A DNA stretch of 55,220 bases from DYCT01 sp051875715 (GCA_051875715.1 JBJEHD010000049.1:1-55220); one strand, 5' to 3'; shown: positions 1 to 10,286, counted from the first letter of the stretch. Numbers and translations are program-made. The notes: generated by a model from the sequence alone, not told the origin.

Positions 1-2
1 TC

Positions 3-1547
3 ATCAAAGGACCGGCCGAAGACCTCCTGAACCATCCGGACCTGCCTCCACAGTTCGCATACCCGGTCGGCCAGATATGCAAGAACGCCAACCGGTTGCT
101 CTTGCTCGTCAACCAGCTGATGGATGTTCGGAAACTGGAGCACGGGGCCATGCGACTCAACTTGTCTGCCCTCAACGCCGCCTCCTTCATGACCGAGTGC
201 ATCGACAGTTTTACGGAACTGGCCAACAAACGAAACATCACCATCCGCTACACCAACGACTACTACGGCAACGACTGGTGGGCCGATGCTGACCTGATGG
301 AGAAGGTCGTGCTCAACCTCCTGTCGAACGCACTGAAACATTCCGCCGACGGCAGCACCATCCAGGTGGCGTCGCTTGCCCGGGGGGGGGGTAAACTCCG
401 ACTCACCGTGCGCGACTACGGTGAGGGTATCGCCCCCGAATACATCGACAAGATTTTCGACCCTTTCTTTCAGGTTCGACAGGGAAATGTGGGCCGACTG
501 TTCGGCAGCGGCATCGGACTGAGCCTGGCCAAATACGTTGTCGGGCTGCACCATGGGCGCATTTGGGCCGAAAGCAAGCCCGGAGAGGGGGCCACCTTCT
601 TTGTGGAACTGACACTCGGACGCGAGGCCTACGCGGCCGACCAGGTAACCTTTGCCGAAGAGGGCGTGGACCCCGCCACCCTACAACTGGAGAAAGGAAG
701 CGTCAGGCCGCTGGATACGGTCTCGAGCAACCATCCGGCCGACGTACCAGAAAGCGATCCGGGAGAAGACCTCGAAGGCATAGTGGTCCTCGTCACCGAA
801 GACGATGAAGACCTGCGTCATTACCTCGTAGGCCAACTTGAAAACTCCTACCACGTACTGACGGCATCCGACGGGCAAAGCGGGCTGGAACTGGCCACGG
901 AGAAGCTGCCGGACCTCATCCTCAGCGATGTCATGATGCCCCGCATGGACGGACTGGAGTTTTGCGCACACATCAAGCACAATCCGCAAACGGCCCACAT
1001 CCCCTTCCTGATGCTGACGGCCAAGGCCATGGACGAACACATCCGGGCGGGTTACGCCGTCTTAGCCGACGACTACATCCTAAAGCCGTTCAACCCCTCG
1101 GTCCTCAAAGCCAAAATACAGAGCATGCTTCAAAACCGCATCCGCCTGCGCCGGCTCTTCGAGCAGAAAATGAAGGCGATGGATGTCGGCGTCCCGGAGA
1201 TAGCCTCGACCGACCCGTTCATGGACAAACTGATTGACCTCATCCGCGAACGTGCCGCCGACACCGACCTACAGGTAAGCGACCTCTACGAGGCCATGGG
1301 TTACGGAAGGATGCAGTTCTTCCGAAAGATAAAAGCCGTGTCGGGCTTGTCGCCCAACAAACTGATTGTACACATCCGCATGAAGATGGCGGCCGACCTG
1401 CTGCGCGACTCCCAGTACACCATTGCTGAGGTAGCCTACCAAACGGGATTCTCCGACCCGTCTTACTTCTCGCGGGTCTTCAAGCAGGTGTTCCAGATAA
1501 CCCCTACGGAGTTTCAGCGCAAGCAGGCCGACGGACACGAGGACTGA
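3..1547 (+). CDS. Hybrid two-component system regulator (HTCS), 3' part
   Basis: The open frame runs to the left edge, so the sensor part is missing. What remains, in order, is the end of the histidine-kinase dimerisation helix (VNQLMDVRKLEHG), a HATPase domain (N box LLSNALKHS, G boxes DYGEGIAP and GSGIGLSLAK), a receiver domain (acidic EDDED, phospho-acceptor Asp in LILSDVMMP, Lys in ILKPF) and a C-terminal AraC-type HTH (IAEVAYQTGFSDPSYFSRVFKQ). This order is the Bacteroides HTCS, an inner-membrane sensor that senses glycan fragments and activates the neighbouring PUL; the SusC gene starts 186 bases downstream. A run of ten G (382-391) encodes GGG between the HATPase motifs. One base of slippage would cut the protein before the receiver and HTH. 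Identification is firm; the ligand is unknown. Confidence 0.93.
   Translation: MKGPAEDLLNHPDLPPQFAYPVGQICKNANRLLLLVNQLMDVRKLEHGAMRLNLSALNAASFMTECIDSFTELANKRNITIRYTNDYYGNDWWADADLMEKVVLNLLSNALKHSADGSTIQVASLARGGGKLRLTVRDYGEGIAPEYIDKIFDPFFQVRQGNVGRLFGSGIGLSLAKYVVGLHHGRIWAESKPGEGATFFVELTLGREAYAADQVTFAEEGVDPATLQLEKGSVRPLDTVSSNHPADVPESDPGEDLEGIVVLVTEDDEDLRHYLVGQLENSYHVLTASDGQSGLELATEKLPDLILSDVMMPRMDGLEFCAHIKHNPQTAHIPFLMLTAKAMDEHIRAGYAVLADDYILKPFNPSVLKAKIQSMLQNRIRLRRLFEQKMKAMDVGVPEIASTDPFMDKLIDLIRERAADTDLQVSDLYEAMGYGRMQFFRKIKAVSGLSPNKLIVHIRMKMAADLLRDSQYTIAEVAYQTGFSDPSYFSRVFKQVFQITPTEFQRKQADGHED
382..391 (+). repeat. Poly-G tract (10 G) inside the HTCS
   Basis: Ten consecutive G lie inside the coding frame of the HATPase domain and are read as part of Arg plus three Gly. 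The tract is in frame here. Long G runs in coding DNA are classic slipped-strand sites, so an on/off switch is possible. This is inferred from the tract alone. Confidence 0.8.
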
Positions 1548-1674
1548 CAGTCCAACCCGGACTTTTGTATCCAACCGGCCGCACAAATATACCGACAACG
1601 CCCCCTTATGCCCTTTTGTTACAATTTTCACAGAGAAACGGACGATTGTCCTACCCCTATTGCGCAAGCCGACC

Positions 1675-1682
1675 TACTTTTG
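1675..1682 (+). promoter_or_regulatory. Bacteroides -7 box for the SusC operon
   Basis: TACTTTTG matches the Bacteroides -7 consensus TAnnTTTG and sits 51 bases before the SusC start codon. No good -33 TTTG is visible at the usual distance, which fits a promoter needing an activator such as the adjacent HTCS. Confidence 0.55.
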
Positions 1683-1733
1683 CCTCATCCGCTTCCGGCG
1701 GACGAAACTTTTAAGTAACCTAAAAAAAAGTCT

Positions 1734-4700
1734 ATGAAAGCACAGCTTTTCCACCGAATGCTCAAAGCCATGGGGACAACGTTACTTTGGTTCTGTTGCC
1801 ACCTCGCTTGGGCGCAAAACACCCTCACCGGCCTCGTCGTCGACACCAATGGAGAACCCATCATCGGTGCCAATATCGTAGTGAAAGGGACGCAGACGGG
1901 CACCATTACCGATGTCGACGGACGGTTCTCCCTCCAAGCGCCCGCGCGCTCCACGTTGGTCGTTTCGTACATCGGGTTCCTGTCGCGCACCGTTTCAGCG
2001 ACCGGGAAACCCCTGAAAATCGTCCTCTCCGAGGACAGCAAAGCCCTCGACGAAGTCGTCGTCATCGGCTATGGCAGTGTGAAGAAACAGAACCTGATTT
2101 CGTCCGTTTCACGCATGACAGACGAAGCCGTGCAAGAACGGCCCATCGCCACACTGGGTGAAGCACTGGCCGGAAACCTGGCTGGCGTACGCGCCCAGAG
2201 CACCAGCGGAATACCGGGCGAGGAACTGCAAATCCGGATTCGAGGCATCAACACCATCAACGGTAGCAGTGACCCCTTGTACGTTATTGATGGAGTGCCC
2301 TACGATAACATGAGCGGACTGAACCCTGCAGATGTGGCCTCCATCCAAGTACTGAAAGATGCTTCCGCCACCTCTATCTACGGTGCACGCGGAGCAAACG
2401 GCGTAATCCTCATCGAAACCAAACAAGGAGAAGGTACGCCCACCGTCACGCTGGATGCCTTCTATGGGTTGCAAGATCCTGAGAAATTCGTCAGCATGAT
2501 GGATGCCAAAGAATGGCTCGCATTCAACATCTGGAAGCGCAACAATGATCACCTGCGCAGCGGAGGATCGATGGACGATCCCATGAGCGCACGTGCCGAC
2601 GCTAATAAGATACCCGACGAATGGCTCGACCCCGATTTGACCACAACAGACTGGCAAAAGGCCATCACACGTACCGCACCCGTCCAAAGTTACCAAGCAT
2701 CGGCCTCGGGGCAAAACAAATTGGGAAGCATCTATTTCTCCGGAGGATACTATGATCAAAAAGGTGTCATCAAGGAGACCTATTATAATCGTATCAATTT
2801 CCGCCTGAACGGAACGCTCAACATCTCCAAATACATCAAGGTGGGCTTGAGCATCGCACCCTCGCGAAGCAAGCAGGACAACAAAGAAGCACAGGGCAAG
2901 GAAACCATCATCCAACACGCGCTGATGCAAGCACCCATCGTCAAGTTGGACGAAGCGACCCGCGACTGGGGCTTCCCTAATCTGGGTATCACGGTCTACC
3001 CCAATCCTGTCGAAAGGCTGAAGGAAACCATCGACAAAACCACGCAGACCAAATTGCAAACATCTGCTTGGCTGGAACTCAACCTCTGCAAAGGGCTCGT
3101 CTTCAAGTCGCAGTACAGTTACAACTACGATGGCAAAGTATACGAATACTTCATCCCTGGCAATGTAACCTATAACAACAACAACGTCACCGTAGGAAAA
3201 AGTTATGCCTACAGCAACGATGGATGGTCCATTCAAAACACCTTGACCTACGATGCCACCTTCGGACGAATCCACGAATTGAACGTCTTGGTGGGACAAA
3301 GCGCCGATGCTGCCGACAAATACCGTATTGATGCGGAGGCCACAGGATGGCCCCTCGAAACTATCTCGACACTCAACGTGGCCTCCCTGGCTAAAAAAGC
3401 CTCCACGGAAAAATACCAGATACGTACGGCTTCCTTCTTCGGACGAATCAACTACAACCTGAAAGACCGCTACCTGTTCCACGCCTCCCTGCGCGGCGAC
3501 GGATCGTCGCGTTTCGGCAACAACAACCGCTGGGGCGTGTTCCCAGCCTTCTCCGCCGGATGGAAAATCAACGAAGAATCGTTCCTCCGTTCGGCCGACT
3601 GGCTTTCACTGCTGAAGTTGAGAGTGTCCTGGGGAAAATCCGGAAACGACCGAATCGGCTATTACGACTACCTGTCCGTGCTGACCAAGGACAATGCCGC
3701 CTTCGGGAACGTGCTTCAAGCCGGCATGGCACCTAAAAACATCGGGAACAAAGACCTCAAGTGGGAAAGCACCGCCAGCCTGGACTTCGGCTTTGACTTC
3801 TCGGCCTTTCGCAACCGACTGCAACTCAACTTCGATTACTACATCAACAAGACGGAGAACCTCTTGTTCAACCTGCCTACGCTGCTGACCAGCGGATACG
3901 AAAACATCCGCACCAACCTCGGTTCCATCCAGAACAAGGGATGGGAACTCGACATCACCACGCACAACCTGACGGGCGACTTCAAATGGTCCACGACGCT
4001 GAACCTGTCCGGCAACAAGAACAAGGTGCTCGACATGGGCGGCATCGAAAGTTTCACCGACGCCATGTGGGACGGCAAATTCATCACCCGCGTAGGCGGC
4101 CCGGTGTCGCAATTCTACTGCTACCGCACCAACGGAGTCCTGACGGCCGACGACTTTGAAAAGAAAGAAGACGGCACACCCGATGAAAACAAACCGCTCG
4201 TCGCCGTCTATCCGGGGCAACGCATGGGCAACGTGAAGATGGTAGACCAGCCCACCAAACTGGTAGACGGACAATGGGTGGGCGATGGTGTCATCAACGA
4301 AGACGACCTCGTGCCCTACGGCAACAACATCCCGGATGTTATCTACGGCATGACAAACCGCTTCTCCTACAAAGGGTTCGAACTCAGCGTCCTGCTGCAA
4401 GGACAAATCGGAGGCGACGTCATGTTCCTCGGACAGCGCTCGCTCGACTATGGTAAGCCCGGAGACAACCAGTTCTCGCACTGGGTGCGTTGCTGGAAAC
4501 CAGATTATGCCACCATCTATGGCGACAGGGGAGACCCCACTCCCTACTTCCTGGGCGTGGATATGTCGTGGGACGGAAAGACCCCCAACATCTACAACCG
4601 GAATTCCACCTACGAAAACAACTCCGACCTGCGAATCTACGACACGTCCTATCTACGAATCAAAAACATCACCCTCAGCTACACCCTGCCGGGATCGCTA

Positions 4701-4889
4701 CTGCAAAAGACCTTCCTGAAACGGGCCAAGGTGTATGTCTCGCTCGACAACGTGGCTACTTTCGACAACTATCCCGGCGTATCGCCCGAAACCAACAGCT
4801 ACGGCAACACCACCACCCGGGCAGGTGTCGACTACAGCACCTATCCGATGAGCCGGAAATACACGTTAGGCGTTAATCTCGTATTCTAA
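1734..4889 (+). CDS. SusC-like TonB-dependent outer-membrane transporter
   Basis: A 1051-residue protein of the usual SusC size. After a signal peptide (about 1-27, cleavage after WAQ) comes a carboxypeptidase-D-like regulatory domain (about 29-105, TLTGLVVDTNGEPIIGANI), then the TonB box/plug region (VVVIGYGSVKKQNLISSVS, with LQIRIRGINTINGSSDPLYV) and a long 22-strand-type barrel ending in LGVNLVF with the terminal Phe of outer-membrane barrels. It imports oligosaccharides across the outer membrane with its SusD partner, whose gene starts 18 bases after the stop. It heads a co-directional run of PUL genes to about 15.5 kb. The substrate cannot be read from the sequence, but the downstream enzymes point to a uronic-acid-containing glycan. 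Confidence 0.96.
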   Translation: MKAQLFHRMLKAMGTTLLWFCCHLAWAQNTLTGLVVDTNGEPIIGANIVVKGTQTGTITDVDGRFSLQAPARSTLVVSYIGFLSRTVSATGKPLKIVLSEDSKALDEVVVIGYGSVKKQNLISSVSRMTDEAVQERPIATLGEALAGNLAGVRAQSTSGIPGEELQIRIRGINTINGSSDPLYVIDGVPYDNMSGLNPADVASIQVLKDASATSIYGARGANGVILIETKQGEGTPTVTLDAFYGLQDPEKFVSMMDAKEWLAFNIWKRNNDHLRSGGSMDDPMSARADANKIPDEWLDPDLTTTDWQKAITRTAPVQSYQASASGQNKLGSIYFSGGYYDQKGVIKETYYNRINFRLNGTLNISKYIKVGLSIAPSRSKQDNKEAQGKETIIQHALMQAPIVKLDEATRDWGFPNLGITVYPNPVERLKETIDKTTQTKLQTSAWLELNLCKGLVFKSQYSYNYDGKVYEYFIPGNVTYNNNNVTVGKSYAYSNDGWSIQNTLTYDATFGRIHELNVLVGQSADAADKYRIDAEATGWPLETISTLNVASLAKKASTEKYQIRTASFFGRINYNLKDRYLFHASLRGDGSSRFGNNNRWGVFPAFSAGWKINEESFLRSADWLSLLKLRVSWGKSGNDRIGYYDYLSVLTKDNAAFGNVLQAGMAPKNIGNKDLKWESTASLDFGFDFSAFRNRLQLNFDYYINKTENLLFNLPTLLTSGYENIRTNLGSIQNKGWELDITTHNLTGDFKWSTTLNLSGNKNKVLDMGGIESFTDAMWDGKFITRVGGPVSQFYCYRTNGVLTADDFEKKEDGTPDENKPLVAVYPGQRMGNVKMVDQPTKLVDGQWVGDGVINEDDLVPYGNNIPDVIYGMTNRFSYKGFELSVLLQGQIGGDVMFLGQRSLDYGKPGDNQFSHWVRCWKPDYATIYGDRGDPTPYFLGVDMSWDGKTPNIYNRNSTYENNSDLRIYDTSYLRIKNITLSYTLPGSLLQKTFLKRAKVYVSLDNVATFDNYPGVSPETNSYGNTTTRAGVDYSTYPMSRKYTLGVNLVF

Positions 4890-4907
4890 ACTCAACATAT
4901 TTCAACC

Positions 4908-6407
4908 ATGAAAGCAATCAAACAATTCACCTATGCAGCCGTCTTGTCTGCCTTGTACGCCCTGACGGGATGCAATGGTTTCCTCGACATCACGCCCTTG
5001 TCCGACTATACAGTAGAAGAAGGATACCAGAACGAAGCCGATTTCCAGCAAGCTATCACGGCCGTCTATGGGAAACAGCAACTGCTGTACAACACCAATT
5101 CCTGCTGGTTCATGTACATCAACCACCGAAGCGATGACTCCCGCAATGCCAACAACGTAGGCCGTTTTGTGGATTCGTCGAACGAATCGGTATGGACAAA
5201 CGCCTGGAAAATCTATTGGTCCATGATTGACCGATGCAACCTGATTCTCGACAAAATAGACCAGGCACAGTTCTCCGACGAAGCCGCCCGCAACTACATC
5301 AAGGGCGAAGCGTACATCATGCGTGCCTATGCCTATTGGAGCCTCGGCTGGCAATGGGGAGGAATGCCCATCGTAACGCACAATATGACCATAGACGAGT
5401 TGCACAAAATACCACGCTCGACTCAGGAAGCCACATTCGAACAAGCCATCGATGACTATAAGCAAGCCATCGAACTGCTGCCCGAATCGTGGGACGCCAA
5501 GAATGTCGGACGTGCCACACGCTATGCCGCAGCCGGCATGTTGGGACGCCTTTATATGTTTCAACGCCGGTTCGATGAAGCCAAGAAATACCTCGGCATG
5601 GTCATCGAACAAGAACCGCGCCTTTATCAGATGGAAACCAATTACGAGGATTGCTTTGTCGACTCGAAGGACAACGGGAAAGAACGCGTATGGGAAGTGC
5701 AATTCATCGGTGGACAGATAGGCGAAGGTAGTTCGTTCATTACCGGATTCATCCCCGAGAAAATCACCTTGCCCAACACCGCCTATCCTGCTCCTTTCGG
5801 AGGATATAGCGGAAATATGCGGGCATCCGAAAACCTATGGGATGCCTACGAAACCGATCCGAAAGTAGACAAGCGGAAGGCTCTGTCCGTAGTAACCTTC
5901 GTCAAGGTGAACGGTACGTACGACACCAAATCCAAACTCATCCTGAAATACTGCAAGTGGGACACTTACACTCCGAAGGAGAAGAACGACTGGGCCAACA
6001 ACCTCCCCATCCTGCGATATACAGACGTCAAACTGATGTATGCCGAAGCACTGAACGAACTGCAATATGAAGGAGACGCTTCCGGCGCCGCCTTCAGCAT
6101 CCTGAACGCCGTACGAAACCGGGCCGGACTCGACGCGCTGACCCCGGCTGACCTGCCCGACCAGGAATCGTTCCGCCAAGCCATCCGGCAAGAACGCCGG
6201 GTAGAGTTCGCTTTCGAAGGACTGCGCTGGTGCGATCTCATTCGTTGGGGCATTGCCGTCGAAACCATGAACGCCCACTTCATGCATTCGGACGAGGGGT
6301 CCGGGCGCTACAACGTACGCGAACACCAATTGCTGCTCCCCATCCCATTTGCCGAGATAAGCGCCTACAATGACAAGAACGTCATGTGGCAAAACGAAGG
6401 ATATTAA
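4908..6407 (+). CDS. SusD/RagB-like surface glycan-binding lipoprotein
   Basis: 499 residues with a lipoprotein signal (lipobox LTGC near residue 22) followed by the SusD start FLDITPLSDYTVEEGYQNEADFQQAI, the typical N-terminal TPR-like region, and the conserved C-terminal block LRYTDVKLMYAEALNE ... IRQERRVEFAFEGLRWCDLIRW. It caps the SusC barrel at the cell surface and binds oligosaccharide. It is translationally close to SusC (18-base gap) and is followed after 32 bases by the next PUL gene. The family call is firm; ligand specificity is unknown. Confidence 0.96.
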   Translation: MKAIKQFTYAAVLSALYALTGCNGFLDITPLSDYTVEEGYQNEADFQQAITAVYGKQQLLYNTNSCWFMYINHRSDDSRNANNVGRFVDSSNESVWTNAWKIYWSMIDRCNLILDKIDQAQFSDEAARNYIKGEAYIMRAYAYWSLGWQWGGMPIVTHNMTIDELHKIPRSTQEATFEQAIDDYKQAIELLPESWDAKNVGRATRYAAAGMLGRLYMFQRRFDEAKKYLGMVIEQEPRLYQMETNYEDCFVDSKDNGKERVWEVQFIGGQIGEGSSFITGFIPEKITLPNTAYPAPFGGYSGNMRASENLWDAYETDPKVDKRKALSVVTFVKVNGTYDTKSKLILKYCKWDTYTPKEKNDWANNLPILRYTDVKLMYAEALNELQYEGDASGAAFSILNAVRNRAGLDALTPADLPDQESFRQAIRQERRVEFAFEGLRWCDLIRWGIAVETMNAHFMHSDEGSGRYNVREHQLLLPIPFAEISAYNDKNVMWQNEGY

Positions 6408-6439
6408 CACAAATTATTCATCTATAAACCTATTACATC

Positions 6440-8080
6440 ATGAAAAAGAGTTTACTTATTTCGCTGGCATTTGCCTCGACCTGCATGTGTCAACTCGAAG
6501 CGAAAAATCTGTATGTCCGTTTGGATGGAGACACCGAGGCATGGTCTCACATCGCAGCCGACGAGAACAATGAAGTACTGACCATCACCGACGGAAAATT
6601 CAATGGTATCTTGGGTAACATCCTGGCCGGCGACGTGGTATGGGTGGCCAAAGGCGTGTACGCCCTTACCGGTTCGGTCAACGTAAACGATACGCGGGCT
6701 GGTGCAAAAATCTACGGCGGTTTCTACGGAACAGAAACGTCCTTGGAGCAACGTACGCTGAAAGACTGCGACGGCAACGGCATCGTTGAGCCGTGGGAAT
6801 TCGAACACGAGACACGTTTCGTAGGAAACACCGACGAAGACCCCAGCTTCCGCATGTTTACAATCAATGAAGCTGGCGACGTGCTTGATGGTGTCACCAT
6901 CTGCGACAACACGAACGTCAACGACCACGGGGCGGGAGCCTATCTCAAAAACGGGGCCATCCTGAGCCGTTGCATCATCCGAAACATCAAGTCGGCCGCC
7001 AACAAAAACTCGGCAGTCAACGGCACGGGAGTATTTGTCGACGGAAACGGCATCATCGATGCCTGCCTGATTGAAAACTGCGAAAACGCGAACGCCGACT
7101 CAGCAGGCGGCTCCACCTACGGAGGCGGTGTCAACATCAGCGGCGAAAACAGTGTCATCCGTAACAGCGTCATCCGCAACAACCATGTCGTCTACTGCAA
7201 GAACGCCCTGGGGGGCGGTGTCTTCCTCAACAACAAAGCTACGATGGAGAACTGCATCGTCTACAACAATACGTCTGAGTACCGTGGAGGTGGTGTCTAC
7301 ATCCACAGTGGAGGCGGCAAGATTTACAATGCAACCATTGTTAAGAACATGGCTTCGAAAGACGGAGGCGGCATCTTCGCCAATGGCACGTCGACCATCT
7401 ACAACACCGTATTCTGGGCCAACGTCAACGAACAAGGCAATGCCAACAACATCAACCTGAATCAGGCCGGATCGCTGGAATCGTCGGCCTACTGCGGCGA
7501 ACAAGGGGCAGGAATCTGGGTTGAAGGCAAGAACTTGATTGAAAATCCCACACTGTATGCCTTTATCGAAAAGAACGACTATACCGACGAAGTGACCGAG
7601 GGTCTCGCCCCGCGCTTCATCGCACCGACCGAAGAAGCCGGCATCGGTTATGAGTTCCTCGAAGGCACGCTGGAAGCCATCAAAACAGCCAACTGGGGAC
7701 TTCAATCCACATCCGACCTCATCGACAAAGGGATGAACACAGTGCCCGACTACACCCTCGCCTCGACCGACATCCGAGGAAACGCACGTCCGGAAGGCCT
7801 TTCATACGACCTCGGAGCCTGCGAATACAGCAACAGCTCGACCAACTTGCAGGTTCAGCCGGAATCGGCTTCGTCCTACGTCATCCGCACATACAACAAC
7901 GGTGTACGCATCGATGGCATCCAAACAAAGGCCAAAGTGAACCTGTACAACCTCCAAGGCGCTTTGCTCAAGACGCTTTGGCTCCAAAATGGCGAAACAA
8001 TCGCCATGTACGACAACGGAACCTACCTGCTTTCCATCGAGGAAGAAGGCAAGACCCGCTCTGTAAAAATCGCATTTTAA
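6440..8080 (+). CDS. Secreted right-handed beta-helix protein with type IX-like tail
   Basis: 546 residues with a signal peptide (about 1-22). The centre (about 120-330) has repeated rungs rich in GGGV/GGGI with NxxI/V spacing (GGGVFLNNKATMENCIVYNN, GGGVYIHSGGGKIYNATIVK), the pattern of a parallel beta-helix as in pectate-lyase-like proteins. Residues about 430-470 (LIDKGMN ... DIRGNARPEGLSYDLGACEY) match the choice-of-anchor-Q type segment. The last 75 residues end in LYNLQGALLKTLWLQNGETIAMYDNGTY and look like a type IX secretion sorting tail. Probably a surface glycan-binding or lyase component of the PUL. No catalytic residues could be assigned, so the enzymatic role is open. Confidence 0.8.
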   Translation: MKKSLLISLAFASTCMCQLEAKNLYVRLDGDTEAWSHIAADENNEVLTITDGKFNGILGNILAGDVVWVAKGVYALTGSVNVNDTRAGAKIYGGFYGTETSLEQRTLKDCDGNGIVEPWEFEHETRFVGNTDEDPSFRMFTINEAGDVLDGVTICDNTNVNDHGAGAYLKNGAILSRCIIRNIKSAANKNSAVNGTGVFVDGNGIIDACLIENCENANADSAGGSTYGGGVNISGENSVIRNSVIRNNHVVYCKNALGGGVFLNNKATMENCIVYNNTSEYRGGGVYIHSGGGKIYNATIVKNMASKDGGGIFANGTSTIYNTVFWANVNEQGNANNINLNQAGSLESSAYCGEQGAGIWVEGKNLIENPTLYAFIEKNDYTDEVTEGLAPRFIAPTEEAGIGYEFLEGTLEAIKTANWGLQSTSDLIDKGMNTVPDYTLASTDIRGNARPEGLSYDLGACEYSNSSTNLQVQPESASSYVIRTYNNGVRIDGIQTKAKVNLYNLQGALLKTLWLQNGETIAMYDNGTYLLSIEEEGKTRSVKIAF

Positions 8081-8111
8081 CTACTTTTGCTGATAATCAT
8101 CAAAAGCACCC

Positions 8112-10286
8112 ATGATGAAAAAGCACTCGCTACAATTGTTTGTGGTCGCCCTCCTGATGGCTTTCGAGATACAGGCCCAGTCCATGATCTCGGGAGCCAC
8201 CTACGAGGAGAGGTGCAATGCCATGATTCAGTACATGGCAAAAGCCACCTCTCCCGTAGGGGGCGACCCCAAATACACCGGACATTACTATTTCGCCCGC
8301 CTGTATTTGAACCACGATGTCAACCGCGCACTGACCAATCTGGAGGCCATGTACGACAAGTACATTGAAGACCCTAACTTGTACTACAATTCTTCCGGAT
8401 CGGGAGTCGAGTTTTACGCCCATGCCACCCTGCATGGTTACCTGCTCACCAAAGAGCGTATGTCTGAATCACTGAAAGCGAAAATCAAGACATTCCTGCA
8501 ACTGGGTGATTATAATTCGAAAGGCATCACTCTCAACTTAGACATGATGCGCTACACGGTAGGCTTCCTGGCCACGGAACAATGGGATGACTTCACCGAC
8601 CGCAATGGGCGATCGACCCAGCAAATCCGCGACTACAACCGGCCGCGTCTGCTCAACTGGTTAGACAAGTTCTTCCACAACAACTGTAGCGAGGCAGATG
8701 CCTTCATTTACTTCTCCACCAACCTGATGTACGTCAGGATGCTGGCCGAGTTTGCGCAAGATGAGGAAGTGAACCGCAAAGCCAATGCAGTCTATCAGCA
8801 GATGATAGCCAGTCTGCTCTCTGCCTGGAACCAGGGACTCTACGTGGCCAACCCACCCCGAAGCAAAGGATGGAACCAACTATACACCGGGCCACGAGCC
8901 AGCAATTCGAACATTACAGCCCTCGCATGGCTCTACTTTGGCAATCGCGAAAACAAATACCTTTTCATCCCAAGCATGACGGTGACCAACAACACGGCCA
9001 GCGCCAATTTCTGGCTGGCATACCAACGCAACGTCAAACCCAATCCGGCCTTGCTACAAGTATATGCGTCCAAGACATATCCATACGTCTACACCAGTTA
9101 CATCAACGATATCAACGTCAATGGCAGCAACAAGGACGTAAAGAACTGGAAGCGATTCAAGTATACCTACCAGAGCGAGAACTACGGGTTGGCCACACAA
9201 ACCGAAATCCCATACGACTTGTCGAAGGCCACCTCCTGTTACGCATACAAAGAGACCAAGCGTACCTATCTGGCCTGGCAGAGCGATGTGGCCGAAAACG
9301 TGTTTTCTGTCTGCCAAGACAACCCCGAACGTCCCACAGACAATACCAATGCCAATGCGGTGGGCTACGGAGAAAACCCGTTCCACCGGGTGATGCAACA
9401 CCGCAAAACAGCCATCGGTGTATACAACGTCCCTCAAAGCTACATCAAGGGCAAACGCTATCGGATATACGTCCCCTTTAGCAAAAAAGGCATCAAAAAC
9501 CGCATCGAGGCGGACGGCTGGGTATTCTGCCACACAGGGAGCATGTTGTTTGCCTTCAAAACCTTGGAGGCCTACACATGGGACAATAACGATTTCGTTG
9601 TCGACGGACACGACGTGCTTACATTGCAAGATACGTCCTGCCGCAAAGGGGCATGGTTGCTTGAAACCAGCGAAGTAAGTCCCGACTACGAAGGAGGAAG
9701 CCGGTTGGAGGAATTGGAACGCTTCAAGGAAGCCGTCCTGACGCGGACTCACGTGGAGCAAATTGACTACGACACCGACAAGCCAACCGTGCGATACACT
9801 TCGCTGGACGGGAACGTCCTCCAACTGCAATTCTTTCCGCCCACCGAGGCTTATCAAGACAACTACATGGTGGACGGTGTGGCGCTCACACTTTCTGACG
9901 AATACCTCTTCAACAGCCCGTATGTACAGCAGAAAAGCCTGGCAGACGAATTATACCTCTACGACGGCGAAGGGCAGCATGTGGAGACCATCGTCTGGGA
10001 CGAGAATGGCACTAACCAACTGAGCTATCCTTCCCGCGACGAAGAGAATACGTTTCGCGTCGAGTACGACCGGCAGATGTTGACACTCTACCTCCCATCA
10101 GCGGAAGAGCCGACACGCATCAGCATCATTGACCTCGACGGCAGCATTTGCAAACAATGGCCCACATCCCACCCGTGCGGCGGTTCTGTTGCACTGCCCA
10201 TCGGTGACCTCCACACAGGGATGTACCTGCTTTCTGTTGAACGAAAGAACAAACCCACATGGGTATGGAAGTTTACAATTATCTGA
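8112..10286 (+). CDS. Large secreted PUL protein of unknown family, possible lyase
   Basis: 724 residues with a signal peptide ending near IQAQ (about 22). I do not recognise the family. The first 300 residues are helical, with many Trp/Tyr and motifs such as HYYFARLYLNHDVNRALTNL and SNSNITALAWLYFGNRENKYL, as expected for an alpha/alpha toroid. Residues 310-640 look beta-rich (YLAWQSDVAENVFSVCQDNP, DGWVFCHTGSMLFAFKTLEAYTW), and the final 75 residues (SIIDLDGSICKQW ... LHTGMYLLSVE) resemble a type IX sorting tail. Toroid plus beta-sandwich is the layout of several polysaccharide lyases (heparinase II/III-like, PL8), and its place between a beta-helix gene and GH105 fits that, but no catalytic residue is assigned. 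The next gene begins 5 bases after its stop. Confidence 0.6.
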   Translation: MMKKHSLQLFVVALLMAFEIQAQSMISGATYEERCNAMIQYMAKATSPVGGDPKYTGHYYFARLYLNHDVNRALTNLEAMYDKYIEDPNLYYNSSGSGVEFYAHATLHGYLLTKERMSESLKAKIKTFLQLGDYNSKGITLNLDMMRYTVGFLATEQWDDFTDRNGRSTQQIRDYNRPRLLNWLDKFFHNNCSEADAFIYFSTNLMYVRMLAEFAQDEEVNRKANAVYQQMIASLLSAWNQGLYVANPPRSKGWNQLYTGPRASNSNITALAWLYFGNRENKYLFIPSMTVTNNTASANFWLAYQRNVKPNPALLQVYASKTYPYVYTSYINDINVNGSNKDVKNWKRFKYTYQSENYGLATQTEIPYDLSKATSCYAYKETKRTYLAWQSDVAENVFSVCQDNPERPTDNTNANAVGYGENPFHRVMQHRKTAIGVYNVPQSYIKGKRYRIYVPFSKKGIKNRIEADGWVFCHTGSMLFAFKTLEAYTWDNNDFVVDGHDVLTLQDTSCRKGAWLLETSEVSPDYEGGSRLEELERFKEAVLTRTHVEQIDYDTDKPTVRYTSLDGNVLQLQFFPPTEAYQDNYMVDGVALTLSDEYLFNSPYVQQKSLADELYLYDGEGQHVETIVWDENGTNQLSYPSRDEENTFRVEYDRQMLTLYLPSAEEPTRISIIDLDGSICKQWPTSHPCGGSVALPIGDLHTGMYLLSVERKNKPTWVWKFTII

